Part shown: positions 7,820 to 8,676 of the stretch, in pieces
Layout of the letters: each line of letters opens with the position of its first letter
Position numbering within the stretch: position 1 is the stretch's first letter
DNA from: Gammaproteobacteria bacterium
GTDB taxonomy: Bacteria > Pseudomonadota > Gammaproteobacteria > Steroidobacterales > Woeseiaceae
Direction: 5' to 3'
Assembly (NCBI GenBank): GCA_030641695.1
Contig: DAOWGY010000358.1
Coordinates: forward strand, 1-8,676
Length of the DNA: 8,676 bases
Notes under the pieces: generated by a model
What the model was told of the DNA's origin: nothing
Database searches by the model: none
What the model saw: the letters and a program-made list of their open reading frames with translations, nothing else
Made by a program: the position numbers and the translations under genes

Positions 7820-8591
7820 GCTGGCGGCGCAGGGCGACGACAGTAACGAAGCCGAGCAGCGCGAGCATCAGCCAGTCGAACGATCCACCACCACCACTGT
7901 TGACCGTAACCCGGGTGCCGCCTGCAGGCGCATCGCGATTAATGTCCTCCAGCGGCAGGAACGCCAGTTCGGAACTATCCTCCGGACCAAAGAACGCCAG
8001 AAACTCGTTCGTGTCGGCGTCGAAGATCTCGATCAGAAGATCATAGTCTCCCGTCGGATACCCCGATACCAGGTCGGTAACAATGACGTAGTCATCGGTG
8101 CCCGATGAACCGAAGATCGTGAAGTCCTCGGTGACCGCATACTCTTCCCATGGCCCGCCTTCATAGCTCAGGTAAGCCACCGCGTAAATGTCCGCCACGG
8201 TGTGGTACGTATCGACGTCGAATAGCAGATCCACGCCAGAGTAGTATCCATCCCGATCATCGTCGGCGTACAGCTCGACATCCGCGAGATAAAACCAGAA
8301 ATCCGTGTTCGGCGACATCGAGGGCTGTGACGAGGTCTTGGATTGCACGCTCGATTTGGTTTTACCGACACGCGTGCCTGTGACCGAAAGCTTGCCGTAC
8401 TCGTCACGCGTCTCCTTGATCGCAACGGCGTTGTCGCGCCCGTCACCCTGAAAGTGCCGCGATACGGAAATGCGACTGTTCTCTTCGCCGGCCGCAGTGG
8501 CCGCTGAAGAGGTCGCGGAAATCGCGATCATCAGACTAGCTCCAACGAGCAACGCTATGACCGGCTTCATGTTCGGCTTGGCAATTTTCAT
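7794..8591 (-). CDS. Exported acidic protein with GlyGly-CTERM-like anchor, resembling choice-of-anchor H family
   Basis: This is a 265-residue exported protein of unknown function. Residues 1-34 form a Sec signal peptide (Lys-rich start, hydrophobic core at about 11-26, probable cleavage after Ala33 or Ala34). Residues 35-95 are polar and look flexible. Residues about 97-220 form an acidic, aromatic-rich domain (FWFYLADVELYADDDRDGYY, later YLSYEGGPW, SGYPTGDYDLLIEIFD and SELAFLPLEDINRD). From memory this pattern matches proteins called choice-of-anchor H, in which one domain is joined to different anchor signals; that could not be verified here. Residues 110-121 read as an EF-hand-like loop. 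Residues 233-265 are Gly-rich, then hydrophobic, then Arg-rich, as in GlyGly-CTERM signals cut by rhombosortase in type II secreting bacteria. The ATG at 8591 is preferred over Met8 (8570) because GAGGA lies 7 nt before it. The gene is convergent with pump B, so a functional link to efflux is not implied. The gene call is strong; the family name is moderate. Confidence 0.85.
   Translation of the reverse strand: MKIAKPNMKPVIALLVGASLMIAISATSSAATAAGEENSRISVSRHFQGDGRDNAVAIKETRDEYGKLSVTGTRVGKTKSSVQSKTSSQPSMSPNTDFWFYLADVELYADDDRDGYYSGVDLLFDVDTYHTVADIYAVAYLSYEGGPWEEYAVTEDFTIFGSSGTDDYVIVTDLVSGYPTGDYDLLIEIFDADTNEFLAFFGPEDSSELAFLPLEDINRDAPAGGTRVTVNSGGGGSFDWLMLALLGFVTVVALRRQLTRRPVSL
7797..7895 (-). other. 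GlyGly-CTERM-like C-terminal sorting segment
   Basis: This codes for residues 233-265 of the exported protein: four glycines and a serine (GGGGSFDW), a hydrophobic stretch (about 240-254), then RR at 255-256 and RR at 260-261. Known GlyGly-CTERM signals have this three-part form and are processed by a rhomboid-family protease. The basic tail runs on somewhat longer than usual, ending PVSL. No rhombosortase gene is visible in the window. Confidence 0.7.
8229..8264 (-). other. EF-hand-like calcium-binding loop in exported protein
   Basis: This codes for residues 110-121 (DDDRDGYYSGVD). Asp at loop positions 1, 3 and 5, Gly at 6, Ser at 9 and Asp at 12 fit the DxDxDG...(D/E) calcium loop. Position 8 is Tyr rather than the usual Ile/Leu/Val. 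Calcium binding is inferred only. Confidence 0.45.
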
Positions 8592-8598
8592 CCGTCTG

Positions 8599-8603
8599 TC
8601 CTC
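8599..8603 (-). promoter_or_regulatory. Ribosome binding site of the exported protein gene
   Basis: GAGGA on the minus strand stands 7 nt before the ATG at 8591. The alternative in-frame ATG at 8570 has no such element, so this site fixes the longer start. Confidence 0.65.
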
Positions 8604-8676
8604 GGTTTCAATGCTTCACGCTTACATTTAAGCCCCCTACTGATGAATCGAAGCTGAACCGGTATGCATGGCCCCC
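8604..8676 (-). other. Upstream region of the exported protein gene, no clear promoter
   Basis: This is the only non-coding stretch longer than the gaps inside the operon. On the minus strand it contains TTAAAT, a 4/6 match to a -10 box, about 40 nt before the ATG, but no convincing -35 partner at 16-18 nt. No operator-like inverted repeat was recognised. A further upstream promoter could lie beyond the window. Confidence 0.3.

Noticed and set aside
7801..7830. GC-rich palindromic sequence (CCGGCCGG) near the convergent gene ends, considered as a terminator
   Set aside because: It is short, inside coding sequence of both genes, and no T-tract follows on either strand.
7629..8108. 159-residue plus-strand open frame across the end of pump B and the exported protein gene
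   Set aside because: It is in a different frame from pump B and antisense to the exported protein, whose signal peptide, domain and C-terminal tail are coherent.

Overview
The window looks like chromosomal DNA from a Gram-negative bacterium with moderately high GC. A marine-type gammaproteobacterium is the best guess. The reasons are tripartite RND efflux genes (which require two membranes), an adaptor with a lipoprotein signal, and a secreted protein with a C-terminal tail resembling GlyGly-CTERM, a sorting signal known mainly from gammaproteobacteria. The taxonomic guess is inference; no RNA gene or marker gene is present to fix it.

Positions 1-7819 (plus strand) hold the 3' part of one tightly packed operon. 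It contains the C-terminal end of a first periplasmic adaptor (1-345, cut by the window edge), a second full-length lipoprotein adaptor (402-1538), a first RND permease (1522-4728, overlapping the adaptor by 17 nt) and a second, divergent RND permease (4739-7819, after a 10-nt gap). The order adaptor-adaptor-pump-pump suggests a tripartite efflux system with paired, possibly heteromeric, adaptors and pumps. No TolC-type outer-membrane channel is encoded here, so it must lie upstream or elsewhere. Both pumps keep one TM4 aspartate (D410 and D397) but lack the second aspartate and the TM10 lysine of the AcrB proton relay. Pump A also carries about 43 extra, aromatic-rich residues between TM6 and TM7.

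Positions 7794-8591 (minus strand) hold a convergent gene whose 3' end overlaps the second pump by 26 bp. It encodes a 265-residue exported protein with a Sec signal peptide, an acidic conserved-looking domain with an EF-hand-like loop, and the Gly-rich/hydrophobic/Arg-rich tail. It resembles the 'choice-of-anchor H' family. Positions 8592-8676 are its short upstream region, with a good ribosome binding site and no convincing promoter.

No CRISPR, mobile element, tRNA/rRNA or clear intrinsic terminator was seen. This is mostly recognisable efflux biology. The points most worth a second look are the doubled architecture, the pump A loop insertion and the anchored EF-hand-like surface protein.
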